A stretch of DNA of 41,177 bases from an uncultured Veillonellaceae bacterium (GTDB lineage Bacteria; Bacillota; Negativicutes; Veillonellales; Negativicoccaceae). The stretch is from contig CAMYCX010000002.1 in the NCBI GenBank assembly GCA_947254705.1, positions 1 to 41,177 on the forward strand, read 5' to 3'. Positions 1 to 8,871 of the stretch are shown piece after piece. Position 1 is the stretch's first letter. The number at the start of each line of letters is the position of its first letter. The position numbers and the translations under genes are program-made. A model generated the notes under the pieces. That model did not search any database and was not told the DNA's origin. It worked only from the letters and a program-made list of their open reading frames with translations.

Positions 1-455
1 AGTCGACAGGAAAACAGTATGACATTCGAATCAATCAAGGTGAATTTCGAAATACAGGGGTGGAGATTGATTATAATCACATGATGTCTGAGCGGCTAAA
101 AGTTGAAATCGGAGCATCATTCAGTAACCCGAAAAACCAGAAGACGAAAGGAGGTGCGTGGGAACAAACATATCCGAAAGTTCAACTGGTAACAGGAGTG
201 AATTACTCTACAGAGAGATGGAGTACTGGCTTGCATTTGAACTATTGGACCAAAAGATTAAAAAATCGTGATGGCGGAATAAATCCTGATATGATTTCTT
301 TGAACTTTTCAGGAGAGTACCATATTGGTCCAAATGACAGTTGTTTTTTACAAGTCAATAATATTTTGGACCGAAAAAATGTAATTACAAATGGAGCTTG
401 GGAGTATTGGGATTTGCCGTTTAATTTCACACTTACGTATCGTCATAAATTCTAA
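1..455 (+). CDS. TonB-dependent outer-membrane receptor, C-terminal part (gene starts before the window)
   Basis: The reading frame is open from base 3 to the TAA at 453-455, so only the last 150 or so residues of a longer gene are present. The segment is rich in alternating polar and aromatic residues typical of outer-membrane beta strands. It carries the common late-barrel pattern FLQVNNILDRKN near its end and stops on a terminal aromatic residue (LTYRHKF), the usual signal for outer-membrane barrel insertion. Such receptors import corrinoids, heme or siderophores using TonB energy. The gene lies directly upstream of a cobalamin riboswitch and of a transporter/chelatase operon, so a corrinoid or other metal-tetrapyrrole ligand is inferred; the plug domain that could help is outside the window. 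No convincing terminator follows it, only a short hairpin near 458-470 without a T-run. Confidence 0.85.
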   Translation, partial: STGKQYDIRINQGEFRNTGVEIDYNHMMSERLKVEIGASFSNPKNQKTKGGAWEQTYPKVQLVTGVNYSTERWSTGLHLNYWTKRLKNRDGGINPDMISLNFSGEYHIGPNDSCFLQVNNILDRKNVITNGAWEYWDLPFNFTLTYRHKF

Positions 456-541
456 GCGCTAGCAAAGCGACGGGAAACTAGTGTGTGATCTATTTGTCGA
501 TCAGTATACATTAAGAATGTCGATTGCCTTAGGAAGATTTA

Positions 542-570
542 TTGACGGGACAGTATACTCGTGTTACGAT
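542..570 (+). promoter_or_regulatory. Candidate sigma-A promoter of the riboswitch-controlled operon
   Basis: TTGACG at 542-547 and TACGAT at 565-570 are separated by exactly 17 bases. Transcription would start near 577, about 20 bases before the cobalamin riboswitch. The same TACGAT -10 form recurs in the promoter proposed at 26251-26279. A second TTGACA at 575-580 has no usable -10 at the right distance. Confidence 0.55.
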
Positions 571-597
571 GGAATTGACATATATATAACAAGTGAA

Positions 598-732
598 ACA
601 GGTGCGATGCATAATAAAAAAGTCCGGTGTGAAACCGGCGCGGTCCCGCCACTGTAAGAGGAGCGAATCCATGGCCACTGAGCAATCGGGAAGGCGGAGG
701 AGCGAGGAATCTGAGCCAGGAGAACTGCCTGT
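598..732 (+). promoter_or_regulatory. Cobalamin riboswitch
   Basis: The stretch has the expected series of cobalamin aptamer landmarks. These are GGTGCG at 601-606, the P4-type stem CCGGTGTGAAACCGG, the highly conserved GCGGTCCCGCCACTGT block at about 640-655, a GGGAAGGCGG block at about 688-697, and the B12 box GAGCCAGGAGAACTGCCT at about 713-730. It lies between the receptor gene and the NifH-like gene and is followed by an intrinsic terminator. A small hairpin CCTA/TAGG at 750-764 lies between aptamer and terminator and could belong to the antiterminated form. In this family ligand binding normally lowers expression, so the downstream operon should be on when cobalamin is scarce. Confidence 0.95.
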
Positions 733-773
733 TTTAAAAATATCGGTGACCTACGAGAGATAGGAAGATATGT

Positions 774-801
774 AAAAAGAGGACACCTTGTCCTCTTTTT
801 T
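774..801 (+). terminator. Riboswitch-associated intrinsic terminator
   Basis: GAGGAC (779-784) pairs with GTCCTC (790-795). The stem is extended by A-run/T-run pairing and followed by TTTTTT to 801. It sits between the cobalamin aptamer and the first gene of the operon, so control is probably by transcription termination. Confidence 0.85.
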
Positions 802-821
802 GATTGTGAGGGTGGTCGGTT

Positions 822-1634
822 ATGAAAAAAATTGCATTTTACGGGAAAGGCGGTATCGGGAAGTCTACCACGGCATCAAATGTGTCTGCAGCATTGTCAT
901 TAGCAGGTAAGTCGGTATGCCAAATCGGTTGTGATCCGAAAAATGATTCCACACGTTTGCTTTTGGGGGGGAACTGTCGTTCCACTGTGTTGGATGTCGT
1001 TCATGAAAAAGAGGACGAAGTGGAATATGATGATGTTGTCCATACGGGGTTTAACGGCGTACGTTGTATTGAGGCGGGAGGCCCTGAGCCCGGAGTGGGC
1101 TGTGCGGGGAGAGGAATTATTGTTGCATTGAAAACACTCGAGGCGTTGGATGCAATTGGTAATCCGGATGTGATTTTGTACGATGTTTTGGGCGATGTGG
1201 TCTGCGGAGGATTTGCCGTTCCGATTCGTGAAGGGTATGCAGAGGAAATTTATATTGTCACATCGGGTGAGATGATGGCGTTATATGCCGCCAATAATAT
1301 TGCCAAAGGTATTTCTCGTTTTGCCAATCGAGGCAAAGTACGGCTGGGGGGATTGATTGCAAACAGTCGTAATGTTCATCGGGAGCGTGAATTGATAGAA
1401 GCATTTGCCGCACGTTTACATACCAAGCTGATTTGTTTTGTGCCGAGAGATTCCATGGTACAACAGGCAGAGATTCGACGGCAAACCGTATTAGAGTATG
1501 CGCCGGATTGTGCACAGGCACAAGTTTATCGAACGTTGGCTGATTCTATTTGGAATAATGAAAGTGACTGCATTCCGACGCCAATGGGATTCGATGAGTT
1601 AGAAGCGATGGTTTATCATTATGGCAGTAGATAA
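822..1634 (+). CDS. NifH/BchL/CfbC-like ATP-dependent Fe protein (reductase component)
   Basis: A 270-residue member of the nitrogenase Fe-protein family. Visible are the P-loop GKGGIGKST (residues 8-16), the switch I motif CDPKNDST (37-44), Cys94 in VGCAGRGI and Cys128 in DVLGDVVCGGF. These two cysteines are the ones that bridge the [4Fe-4S] cluster between the two monomers. Arg97 matches the arginine that is ADP-ribosylated in some true NifH proteins. Family members hydrolyse ATP to pass single low-potential electrons to a component-1 partner, here almost certainly the two subunits encoded immediately downstream. The start has a GAGGGTGG Shine-Dalgarno sequence at 809-816. Absence of NifB, NifE, NifN and NifV nearby, together with the chelatase genes, argues against nitrogen fixation. 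It is the first gene after the riboswitch. Confidence 0.93.
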   Translation: MKKIAFYGKGGIGKSTTASNVSAALSLAGKSVCQIGCDPKNDSTRLLLGGNCRSTVLDVVHEKEDEVEYDDVVHTGFNGVRCIEAGGPEPGVGCAGRGIIVALKTLEALDAIGNPDVILYDVLGDVVCGGFAVPIREGYAEEIYIVTSGEMMALYAANNIAKGISRFANRGKVRLGGLIANSRNVHRERELIEAFAARLHTKLICFVPRDSMVQQAEIRRQTVLEYAPDCAQAQVYRTLADSIWNNESDCIPTPMGFDELEAMVYHYGSR

Positions 1635-2919
1635 AAGACGAGCCGTGATTACGCAAAATAGTTGCAGTTGTGCAATGCCTGGCGTGTGGCGTGCAGTTGC
1701 ACACAATCCGGGGTGTGTAGTTGTTTATCATTCTCCCCGCGCTTGCACTCATGTTACAGGGCGGATGGACTTGTATCAACACTATCATGACGTGGTGGGG
1801 GACGAACGAAGCGGTGCGATTTACACCGCACCGTTAATCAGCACGAACATCACTGACAAACAAACTATTTTTGGCGGGGGAAAGTTGTTGAGCCGTTGTT
1901 TAGATTATGTGGTGGACAGGTATCATCCGGCGTATATTGTGGTAGCCAATTCGTGTATCAGCGGGGTTATTGGTGACGACACGGAAGGTATTTGTCGTGC
2001 AAAAGAACAAGAACATAATGTGCCGATATTAAATACAGAAGCGCATGGTTTTTTAGACGGTGAATATTATGGCGGCTATTGTGATGCGGCCAAACAATTG
2101 GTGGACCGTTTTATGGAGAGACAGGAAGACAGATTGGATCAGATCTGTATTTTGGGGGAAAAGGGCGGTCCATATTCACGAAATGCACAATACATATCCC
2201 GCTTGTTTCGAGGTTTCCATGTTGAAGCATATCAGAGATTTCCATCTTATTCCTCATTGGCAGATTTTAAATTGATTGCAAAATCACGTTGGATTGTTCC
2301 CTTGGGCGGATCCGCAAAGGCATATGAGTGGATGAGTGAGCTGGCACAATATATGAGCAAGCGGCTGCAAATGGAGGTTTTTGATACGGATTATCCGGTC
2401 GGTATTCAGGCGACGTATGACTGGATTGCTAGTCTGGGGGCGTTTCTCGGTCAAGATGAGTGCGTTGTTGCGGCACAGCGACAAGCACGTGAAGAGCTTG
2501 AAAATGCACTAGAGAAATGTGGCGATGTACTGAGGCATCAGCATGCGGTCATTGTACTGGGCAGACGACTTGCCAATAGCAATCCACACTGGGTGTTAGA
2601 GATGGCCAAACAAGTCGGTATGCATATAGACGGAATTGTATTTATGGGAAATGAAAGCAGGAACAGTTGGGAAGAGTGGTTGACTCGATGGAATATAGAA
2701 GATACATTACCGCTGTTTATAGAAAAAGATGCGGATGCAGTATTGAAAAAAACTGATTTAGTGTTGACAACGGTAGAGCTGGAAGGGGAACCATACAAAC
2801 AACTCTTTTTGCCGATGATTCCACCGATAGGGATTTCAGGACTGGTCTATATCTATCGGCGTTTATTTCAACTGGCTTGTCATCGGCGTCGACGAGGGGT
2901 GATTTTAAATGCCTGGTAA
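1621..2919 (+). CDS. Nitrogenase component-1-like subunit (NifD/BchN-type), first of a pair
   Basis: 432 residues, the size of BchN/ChlN and CfbD rather than of catalytic NifD. The N-terminal half keeps the three cysteine positions that hold the P-cluster or equivalent cluster in this superfamily: C15/C17 in NSCSCAMPG, C42 in HSPRACTHV (compare HGPVGC), and C112 in NSCISGVIGDD (compare CPVGLIGDD). The C-terminal half lacks a recognisable equivalent of the FeMo-cofactor cysteine and histidine. It is therefore expected to bind an Fe-S cluster and reduce a bulky substrate such as a tetrapyrrole. The start overlaps the NifH-like gene by 14 bases and the 3' end overlaps the next subunit by 11, as expected for a translationally coupled heteromer. 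The substrate is unknown. Confidence 0.88.
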   Translation: MAVDKRRAVITQNSCSCAMPGVWRAVAHNPGCVVVYHSPRACTHVTGRMDLYQHYHDVVGDERSGAIYTAPLISTNITDKQTIFGGGKLLSRCLDYVVDRYHPAYIVVANSCISGVIGDDTEGICRAKEQEHNVPILNTEAHGFLDGEYYGGYCDAAKQLVDRFMERQEDRLDQICILGEKGGPYSRNAQYISRLFRGFHVEAYQRFPSYSSLADFKLIAKSRWIVPLGGSAKAYEWMSELAQYMSKRLQMEVFDTDYPVGIQATYDWIASLGAFLGQDECVVAAQRQAREELENALEKCGDVLRHQHAVIVLGRRLANSNPHWVLEMAKQVGMHIDGIVFMGNESRNSWEEWLTRWNIEDTLPLFIEKDADAVLKKTDLVLTTVELEGEPYKQLFLPMIPPIGISGLVYIYRRLFQLACHRRRRGVILNAW

Positions 2920-4207
2920 TGAGTGGGAAAACCAGTGTCATACGGTATCCAGTTGCGGTTTGGCGGGTGCGGCGGCTTTTTTTGCCGGCATACCGGATGC
3001 ATTTGTGGTAGCCAACGGACCGGCGTGGTGTTATTTTTATGCATTGAGAAAGGTGGAAAGGCCTGATAATCGAATGGAGCGCCGCTTTTTTTCAACATAT
3101 GCCGATAACAGCTCTGTTGTTTTCGGGACAGAAGAAAAGCTGACGGCGGCATTGGATTTGATTGCAGGATTGGCTTCGCCGCCGTCTGTCATACTGGTGG
3201 AGAACAGCTGTGCCATCAGCTTGATTGGCGATGACATCGCCGGGATCACGGCAAACTATGAGTTGCCATGTCCGGTCGTTACCATGGATTCCGGCGGGTT
3301 GGTCGGGGGGCATTGGGAAGGGTATCGCAAAGCGTCGGTAGAATATTTTCGATGCATGCCGCTTGATTTAACGGTAAAATCAGAGGCACAAACCGTCAAT
3401 TTATTGGGCTGTGACACGACTTATTTGTGTGAGGAAGATGATATTAATGAATTATGTCGTATGTTGGGAAAGATAGGGATTCATGTTCACGCGGCCGTTG
3501 GAAATGGTGCGGATGTCGATACTTTGAGAACATTAAAAAAAGCAGCATTGAATATAGTGGTTCATCCGGAATGCGGTGAGACGTTGGCATCTTTTTTACA
3601 AGAAGAGTATGACATGCCTTATATTAGTTTGCCGTTGCCTTACGGGATGGAAGCAACGGAAAGCTGGATTCACGGTATTGGAGAGGCACTCTCTTTATCT
3701 CGTGAGGCATTTGTTGATATAGATGAAGAAATGAAAACCACGGAAGAGAGATTGTACTTATATACACGTGATTCGCAAAAGGTATGGGGTGATCCTTGGT
3801 TTGATGATGTGCTGGTATGTGCTCCTTCGTCGGTGGCTTACGGTATTGCTGATGCGGTACAAAAAGAATGGGCAGATACGGCACGGCTGCAAATTTTTAC
3901 CCATGATGATCGAGAAAATTCGTCGCAACACATTCGCAGCGATGGACATGAAATGTCAACAAAAGCAGCATTATTTTTGAAACAGTTGCAAGAAGGAAAT
4001 GGGTTAGTATTAGGATCCGGACATGAGTGTAAAATGGTAGCGGAGCATGCAGCGAGCAAGTGGCGTTTTATAGCTGTTTCACAACCGGATCCGTTAACCG
4101 TTCGACTGACTTCGCGGCCCCAAATGGGCATTATGGGTACATGCGTAATGGCGGAAAATTTCTGGCGTGAGCATATTTTGAGGCATTATGAGAGGAAGAC
4201 ATGGTAA
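2909..4207 (+). CDS. Nitrogenase component-1-like subunit (NifK/BchB-type), second of a pair
   Basis: 432 residues, the same length as its upstream partner but clearly different in sequence. Cluster-type cysteines are C16 in VSSCGLAGAAAF, C41 in ANGPAWCYF and C101 in NSCAISLIGDDIAG; C10 is an additional candidate. Thus both subunits offer three cysteines, unlike dark protochlorophyllide reductase, whose cluster is held by three cysteines plus an aspartate. Later motifs (SLPLPYGMEATESWI; GSGHECKMVAEH) fit the Rossmann-like domains of component 1. A good ribosome site (GAGGGGTG, 2894-2901) precedes the start, and the stop overlaps the start of the following CobN-like gene by seven bases (ATGGTAA). 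Together with the preceding gene it probably forms an alpha2beta2 reductase core. Confidence 0.87.
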   Translation: MPGNEWENQCHTVSSCGLAGAAAFFAGIPDAFVVANGPAWCYFYALRKVERPDNRMERRFFSTYADNSSVVFGTEEKLTAALDLIAGLASPPSVILVENSCAISLIGDDIAGITANYELPCPVVTMDSGGLVGGHWEGYRKASVEYFRCMPLDLTVKSEAQTVNLLGCDTTYLCEEDDINELCRMLGKIGIHVHAAVGNGADVDTLRTLKKAALNIVVHPECGETLASFLQEEYDMPYISLPLPYGMEATESWIHGIGEALSLSREAFVDIDEEMKTTEERLYLYTRDSQKVWGDPWFDDVLVCAPSSVAYGIADAVQKEWADTARLQIFTHDDRENSSQHIRSDGHEMSTKAALFLKQLQEGNGLVLGSGHECKMVAEHAASKWRFIAVSQPDPLTVRLTSRPQMGIMGTCVMAENFWREHILRHYERKTW

Positions 4208-7200
4208 ACGTATTGTTTGTGCTCTCTAAGCAAAAAGATATAGATGATTACCGTTCACTTACTATAAAAAATGAAGATTTGCGGGTGGATTATGCAATTG
4301 CGGATGCTGCTAGCAAATGGAATTCAGATTGGGAAGGCCGAGTTGGGAGAGCGGAGTATGTTTTGCTCGGCATGGATATAGTCGGCCTTTGGCCGGAGTT
4401 TACTGTTGCATTGCAAGGAGCGTTGCGACGAACCGGAGGAAAGGTCATCTCATTGACCTCAAAACGGTTGGATTGGGAATCAGAGATTTCTGAGAACCAG
4501 CGACGCTTGTTTGTCGGATATTTTAGGTACGGTGGTAATGCTAATCATAATTGCTTGGTGGAAGCGTTATCCTGTATGGCGAAAGGCGATCCTTTGCCGA
4601 TGCCGGTGAAGATGCCGTGGCAAGGCGTGTTTATACCGGGACAAGAACCTGTTTCACTGCGGTTATATTGTCAGACACATTTGACGGAGATGAAACAAAA
4701 AACAGTGTTGTTTTTGTTTCATCGAGAGCAATGGCTACAAAACCAGACAAAAGTAATAGAAGAATTATGTGCTGAAACAAAACGGCAGGGGGCAAACCCG
4801 ATTGCATTATTTTGCCAATTTGGTGCCATAGAAACAGAAAAATATCAAGGTGTGGCCTCTGTATTTTCGGAGATTGCAGACGGTCTTCCTATTGATGTGG
4901 TAGTTACGTTGCAACAACAGAGCATGACGGGGATGCCGGGCTTTGACTCTCGCGTGTTGATGAATGCATCCGTTCCGGTCCTGCAAGCATATACACTATA
5001 CGTGACGGAGGAAGAGTGGCGAGCCAATCCTGACGGCATGGGGGCCGCCGAGCTGGGAACACAGGTTATTTTACCTGAATTTGACGGAATTATTCATACG
5101 CATCCTGTTGCCGGGGTGGATGGTGCTGAACTGCAAAAGCGATCGTATCTTCCTGTTATGGAGCGGATACGCATGGTGGTAAAAAAGGCGATCGGTTGGG
5201 CAAAATTGCGTCATATTTCTTCGAAGAAGAAAAAAGTTGCTGTAATATTGCATAACTATCCCCCCAAAAATTCGAATATCGGATCTGCAGCAGGGTTGGA
5301 TACAGCGGAAAGTTTATATCAATTATTGTGCCAAATGCAACGACAGGGATATGATGTAGGGAAGTTGCCGGAGTCGGCGGAAATGTTGATGCAAATGGTG
5401 CTGGCAGTGGCAACGAATGATCGTGCGTTTTTAAGCGAGTCCGCATTGGAATTGGCACAAGGGAAAATGTCGGATGGCACATATATTCAGTATTATCAGA
5501 CGTTTGCAGAAAAAAATAAGGAAGAGTTGAGACAAAACTGGGGAGCTCCGCCGGGTGAGGTTTTACACTTTGAGAACTATTTATTAATCCCGGGAATCGC
5601 ATTTGGCAACATATGGGTAGGAGTGCAACCACCAAGAGGGTTCGGTGAAAACTTGTCGGCGGTATATCATAGTCCAACATTACCGCCAACACATCAGTAT
5701 TTAGCATTTTATGAATGGGTGAGAAGCGGTTGGTATGCAGATGCTGTTGTCCACTTGGGGACGCACGGATCGATGGAATGGTTGCCGGGAAAAGGAACGG
5801 GACTTTCGGATACATGTTATCCTGATCGTGCGTTACGGGATATCCCGGACATTTATCCCTATTGGATTACGATTGTAGGTGAAGGTATACAGGCGAAACG
5901 TCGTGGCTCTGCTTGCTTGATTGGGCATATGTCACCACCGCAGGAAGAAGCAGGAGGGTACGGCGAATACATTGAACTGTCCCGTTTGGTGGATGAATAC
6001 CGTACGATGTTCGCACAAGATGGACATACAGAAGAAGTAAAAGAGCGGATTGAATGCTTAGCAAAACGATTAGACTTTGATTTACCTGACGAGATGGATG
6101 ATAATGACTGGATAATGAATTTGCATGACAGGTTGGAAGATTTAATGTATATGCAGATTCGTATCGGTCTGCATGTGTTGGGACATGTTCCTCAAGGGGA
6201 TGAGTTGATTACTTACTTATCGATGTTGACGAATGAAGAGAATGGTAAAGTTCCTTCCTTGCTATACACGTTCGTGATGTCACTTGCCGGTACGGATGAG
6301 AAAGCCGATGACTATCGGGGGCGAAGCCGGGAATTACGAAACCGATGGTTAAGATGGCTACTTGCGAACAAATTTACAACGACAACTTCAATGCAAGCAG
6401 AATGGGTAAAGAAAAATCAACTATCTGACGACCTCGTACAAAAGCTGCAAGTGATTGCGGTGTATATTCGAAATCATATTGTGCCCGCCTTGCAAAAAAC
6501 AAATATGGAAATTGCAAGTATCTTATCTGCACTGGACGGAATGTATATTGAACCTTCTTTGGGAGGAGCACCGACGGCGGGCAACGCTGATATTTTACCG
6601 ACGGGAAGAAATTTCACATCGGCTGATCCACGTACATTTCCGACAGAAGGGGCGGTAAAAGTTGGCGGGATATTGGCTGATCAGGCATTGGAGAGGTTTG
6701 TAAAAGAAGAAGGACGATATCCGGAAAGTATCGGGATTATTTTGTGGGCAACTTCGCAAATGAGAACTTACGGGCAATGTTTAGCTGAGATTTTTGCATT
6801 ACTCGGGGTGAAGGCGGTACGTCAACAAAGTAATGGTCGTATTACGGGGTTGGAGATAATTCCGCTAGCGGAATTAGGGCGCCCACGAATTGACGTTATG
6901 GCGCGAATTAGCGGTCTTTTTCGTGATACTATGCCTACTGCGACACATTGGATACAATGTGCGGTAGATATGGTAAGCCAATTGGATGAAAGTACGAAAG
7001 AGAATTATATCCGAAAGCATTTACAGGCAGATACTGAGTTTTTTGAGAGGCAAGGAGTTGCAAAGGAAACAGCATGGGAGTGGGCGGCAAAACGAGTTTT
7101 TGGTGATCCTCCGGGAGCATATGGAACCGGCATCGGATCCGTATTGGAAACGAAAAATTGGGAAACTAAAAATGATTTAGCGGAAATATACTCAAACTGG

Positions 7201-7809
7201 TCCTCTTATGCCGTGCAGGAACATGGCCCTGCCGTACATCTGAAAGATGCATTTGCATTGCGCTTGAAAACGATGGAAATGACTATACAAAACGGTGAGA
7301 ATCGAGAAAGCCATTTACTGAATTCAGATGATTATAATGCTTATCATGGCGGACTTAATGCAGCTGTTGAGGCCATAAGAGGGAAATTACCGTTAGCATT
7401 AGCAGGAGACAGTTCCCGTAAGAATGCAATAATAACACGGACAGTGGCGGAAGAAACCGAGCGACTTATCCGCGGAGAAGCCCTTCACCCAAAGTTTGTA
7501 GAAGGCATGAAAAAGCATGGATATAAAGGAGCCATGGAGTTGGCTAATTATGTGGCACATTTGTATCAATGGGATGCGACCAGCAATGTAGCGAAAGATT
7601 GGATGTATCAGCGCATCACAGAAACGTATGCGTATGATGAAGCTATGAAAAAATGGTGGGCACAAGTTAATCCATGGGCGTTTAAGCGGTTGGTGGAAAC
7701 TTTGCTGGAAGCGTATCAAAGGGGACTGTGGAAAGCATCATCGGAAGATGTCTTGAGACTGCAGGAGTTGTTACTGACAACTGAGGGTGAGTTGGAGGAG
7801 ACATCATAA
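4201..7809 (+). CDS. CobN/BchH-type metallochelatase large subunit, copy 1
   Basis: 1202 residues, in the range of CobN (cobalt chelatase) and BchH/ChlH (magnesium chelatase). The family signature lies in the middle: GFGENLSAVYHSP, then HLGTHGSMEWLPGKGTG, then YPYWITIVGEGIQAKRRG and LIGHMSPPQ. A second conserved block follows later (GGAPTAGNADILPTGRNF; GRPRIDVMARISGLFRD; FGDPPGAYGTGIGS). Family members bind the tetrapyrrole and the metal and need an AAA+ I/D motor, supplied here by 11161-14150. Relatives in anaerobic heme-uptake loci (HmuS) act in the opposite direction, removing iron. Metal and direction cannot be read from the sequence. The cobalamin riboswitch favours cobalt or a corrinoid. 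A paralogue lies at 16069-19821. Confidence 0.9.
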   Translation: MVNVLFVLSKQKDIDDYRSLTIKNEDLRVDYAIADAASKWNSDWEGRVGRAEYVLLGMDIVGLWPEFTVALQGALRRTGGKVISLTSKRLDWESEISENQRRLFVGYFRYGGNANHNCLVEALSCMAKGDPLPMPVKMPWQGVFIPGQEPVSLRLYCQTHLTEMKQKTVLFLFHREQWLQNQTKVIEELCAETKRQGANPIALFCQFGAIETEKYQGVASVFSEIADGLPIDVVVTLQQQSMTGMPGFDSRVLMNASVPVLQAYTLYVTEEEWRANPDGMGAAELGTQVILPEFDGIIHTHPVAGVDGAELQKRSYLPVMERIRMVVKKAIGWAKLRHISSKKKKVAVILHNYPPKNSNIGSAAGLDTAESLYQLLCQMQRQGYDVGKLPESAEMLMQMVLAVATNDRAFLSESALELAQGKMSDGTYIQYYQTFAEKNKEELRQNWGAPPGEVLHFENYLLIPGIAFGNIWVGVQPPRGFGENLSAVYHSPTLPPTHQYLAFYEWVRSGWYADAVVHLGTHGSMEWLPGKGTGLSDTCYPDRALRDIPDIYPYWITIVGEGIQAKRRGSACLIGHMSPPQEEAGGYGEYIELSRLVDEYRTMFAQDGHTEEVKERIECLAKRLDFDLPDEMDDNDWIMNLHDRLEDLMYMQIRIGLHVLGHVPQGDELITYLSMLTNEENGKVPSLLYTFVMSLAGTDEKADDYRGRSRELRNRWLRWLLANKFTTTTSMQAEWVKKNQLSDDLVQKLQVIAVYIRNHIVPALQKTNMEIASILSALDGMYIEPSLGGAPTAGNADILPTGRNFTSADPRTFPTEGAVKVGGILADQALERFVKEEGRYPESIGIILWATSQMRTYGQCLAEIFALLGVKAVRQQSNGRITGLEIIPLAELGRPRIDVMARISGLFRDTMPTATHWIQCAVDMVSQLDESTKENYIRKHLQADTEFFERQGVAKETAWEWAAKRVFGDPPGAYGTGIGSVLETKNWETKNDLAEIYSNWSSYAVQEHGPAVHLKDAFALRLKTMEMTIQNGENRESHLLNSDDYNAYHGGLNAAVEAIRGKLPLALAGDSSRKNAIITRTVAEETERLIRGEALHPKFVEGMKKHGYKGAMELANYVAHLYQWDATSNVAKDWMYQRITETYAYDEAMKKWWAQVNPWAFKRLVETLLEAYQRGLWKASSEDVLRLQELLLTTEGELEETS

Positions 7810-7827
7810 TAAGCAGAGGAGAATGTC

Positions 7828-8871
7828 ATGATTCATTCAAATTGGGGTAAATCGAGCGTATTAGTAGGATTGATGACAGCATTGACAGGGCTTATGTTGC
7901 TGGCATTGTATATGGGGCAAATACCGGTTCCGGCGGCATCCGTGCTCCATGATTTGGCGGGGCGGTTTGGATGGGATATTGCATGGGGGAGTGCATTGAC
8001 CCCGGAACAAAATGCAGTATTGTGGTATATTCGTTTGCCGAGGATTTGTGTAGCTATTTTGGTTGGAAGTGCGTTGGCAATTGCCGGTGCCGTCATGCAA
8101 GGTGTTTTTGGAAACCCCCTAGCCGACCCTGGTATAATCGGTGTTTCGGCAGGAGCATCATTCGGAGCGGTGATTGCCGTCAGCCTGGGGTTAACATCGG
8201 CAGGAATGTTTTATATGCCGGCGTTTGCGTTTGTTGGTGCTTTTGCTTCTGTATTATTAACAATCAGTTTGACAATGCGTGGCGGCAAGATTCCAACAAT
8301 GAGCCTATTGTTGGCAGGGGTCGCGGTAAGTATGCTTTTAGGAGCGTTAACGAGCGGGATATTGACATTTATGAACGAATATCGATTAAAGGAATTTTTG
8401 TTTTGGATGGTAGGAGGCTTGGATTATCGTCGCTGGGAGCACGTTTATTTAGCAGTAGGCCCGGTTATCATTGGAATGTCAATTTTATGTATGTTGGCTC
8501 GTCATTTAAATGTATTGGTTTTAGGCGATGTTGAAGCGAAATCGCTAGGATTGCCGGTCGTTTGGTATCGCATTTTATTTTTGGGATTGGCTTCAATTAT
8601 CACCGCGACTGCGGTTTGTGTGAGTGGATCCATCGGATTTGTCGGTCTTATTGTACCGCACATTATGCGCTTGCTTATTGGTCCGGATCATCGATTGCTG
8701 TTGCCGGCGTCTGCATTAGCGGGAGCACTTTTCTTACTGTTTTGCGATACGCTGGGGCGTACCGTCATGCCACCGACAGAGATTCGTGTCGGCATTATGA
8801 CGGCGTTGCTTGGAGCACCGTATTTCCTGTTTTTGTTACGACGAATGCGTCGACATGGAGGTGCATTTTAA
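7828..8871 (+). CDS. FecCD/BtuC-type ABC transporter permease
   Basis: 347 residues, strongly hydrophobic with about ten predicted membrane segments. It carries the FecCD/BtuC family pattern RLPRICVAILVGSALAIAG, then NPLADPGIIGVSAGAS, and later GSIGFVGLIVPHIMR, which forms the cytoplasmic coupling region. This family imports iron-siderophores, heme and vitamin B12. An AGAGGAGA ribosome site precedes the start, 18 bases after the first CobN-like gene. The stop shares one base with the ATPase start (TAATG), so the two are coupled. With the ATPase and one or both downstream lipoproteins it should form a complete type II importer. Confidence 0.92.
   Translation: MIHSNWGKSSVLVGLMTALTGLMLLALYMGQIPVPAASVLHDLAGRFGWDIAWGSALTPEQNAVLWYIRLPRICVAILVGSALAIAGAVMQGVFGNPLADPGIIGVSAGASFGAVIAVSLGLTSAGMFYMPAFAFVGAFASVLLTISLTMRGGKIPTMSLLLAGVAVSMLLGALTSGILTFMNEYRLKEFLFWMVGGLDYRRWEHVYLAVGPVIIGMSILCMLARHLNVLVLGDVEAKSLGLPVVWYRILFLGLASIITATAVCVSGSIGFVGLIVPHIMRLLIGPDHRLLLPASALAGALFLLFCDTLGRTVMPPTEIRVGIMTALLGAPYFLFLLRRMRRHGGAF

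Noticed and set aside
822..4207. Genuine nitrogen-fixation genes nifH-nifD-nifK
   Set aside because: Component-1 subunits are only 432 residues, FeMo-cofactor ligands are not recognisable, no nifB/E/N/V genes are near, and the operon is under a cobalamin riboswitch with chelatase genes.
3624..5815. Long minus-strand open frames inside the nitrogenase-like and CobN-like genes (for example 5156-5815)
   Set aside because: They lie antisense to well-supported genes, have no ribosome sites and resemble no protein; they are by-products of the coding strand's codon use.
8562..8870. N-terminal extension of the ABC ATPase reading frame
   Set aside because: This open stretch is an alternate frame inside the permease gene. 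The ATPase begins at the ATG at 8871 with TAATG coupling and normal family N-terminus.
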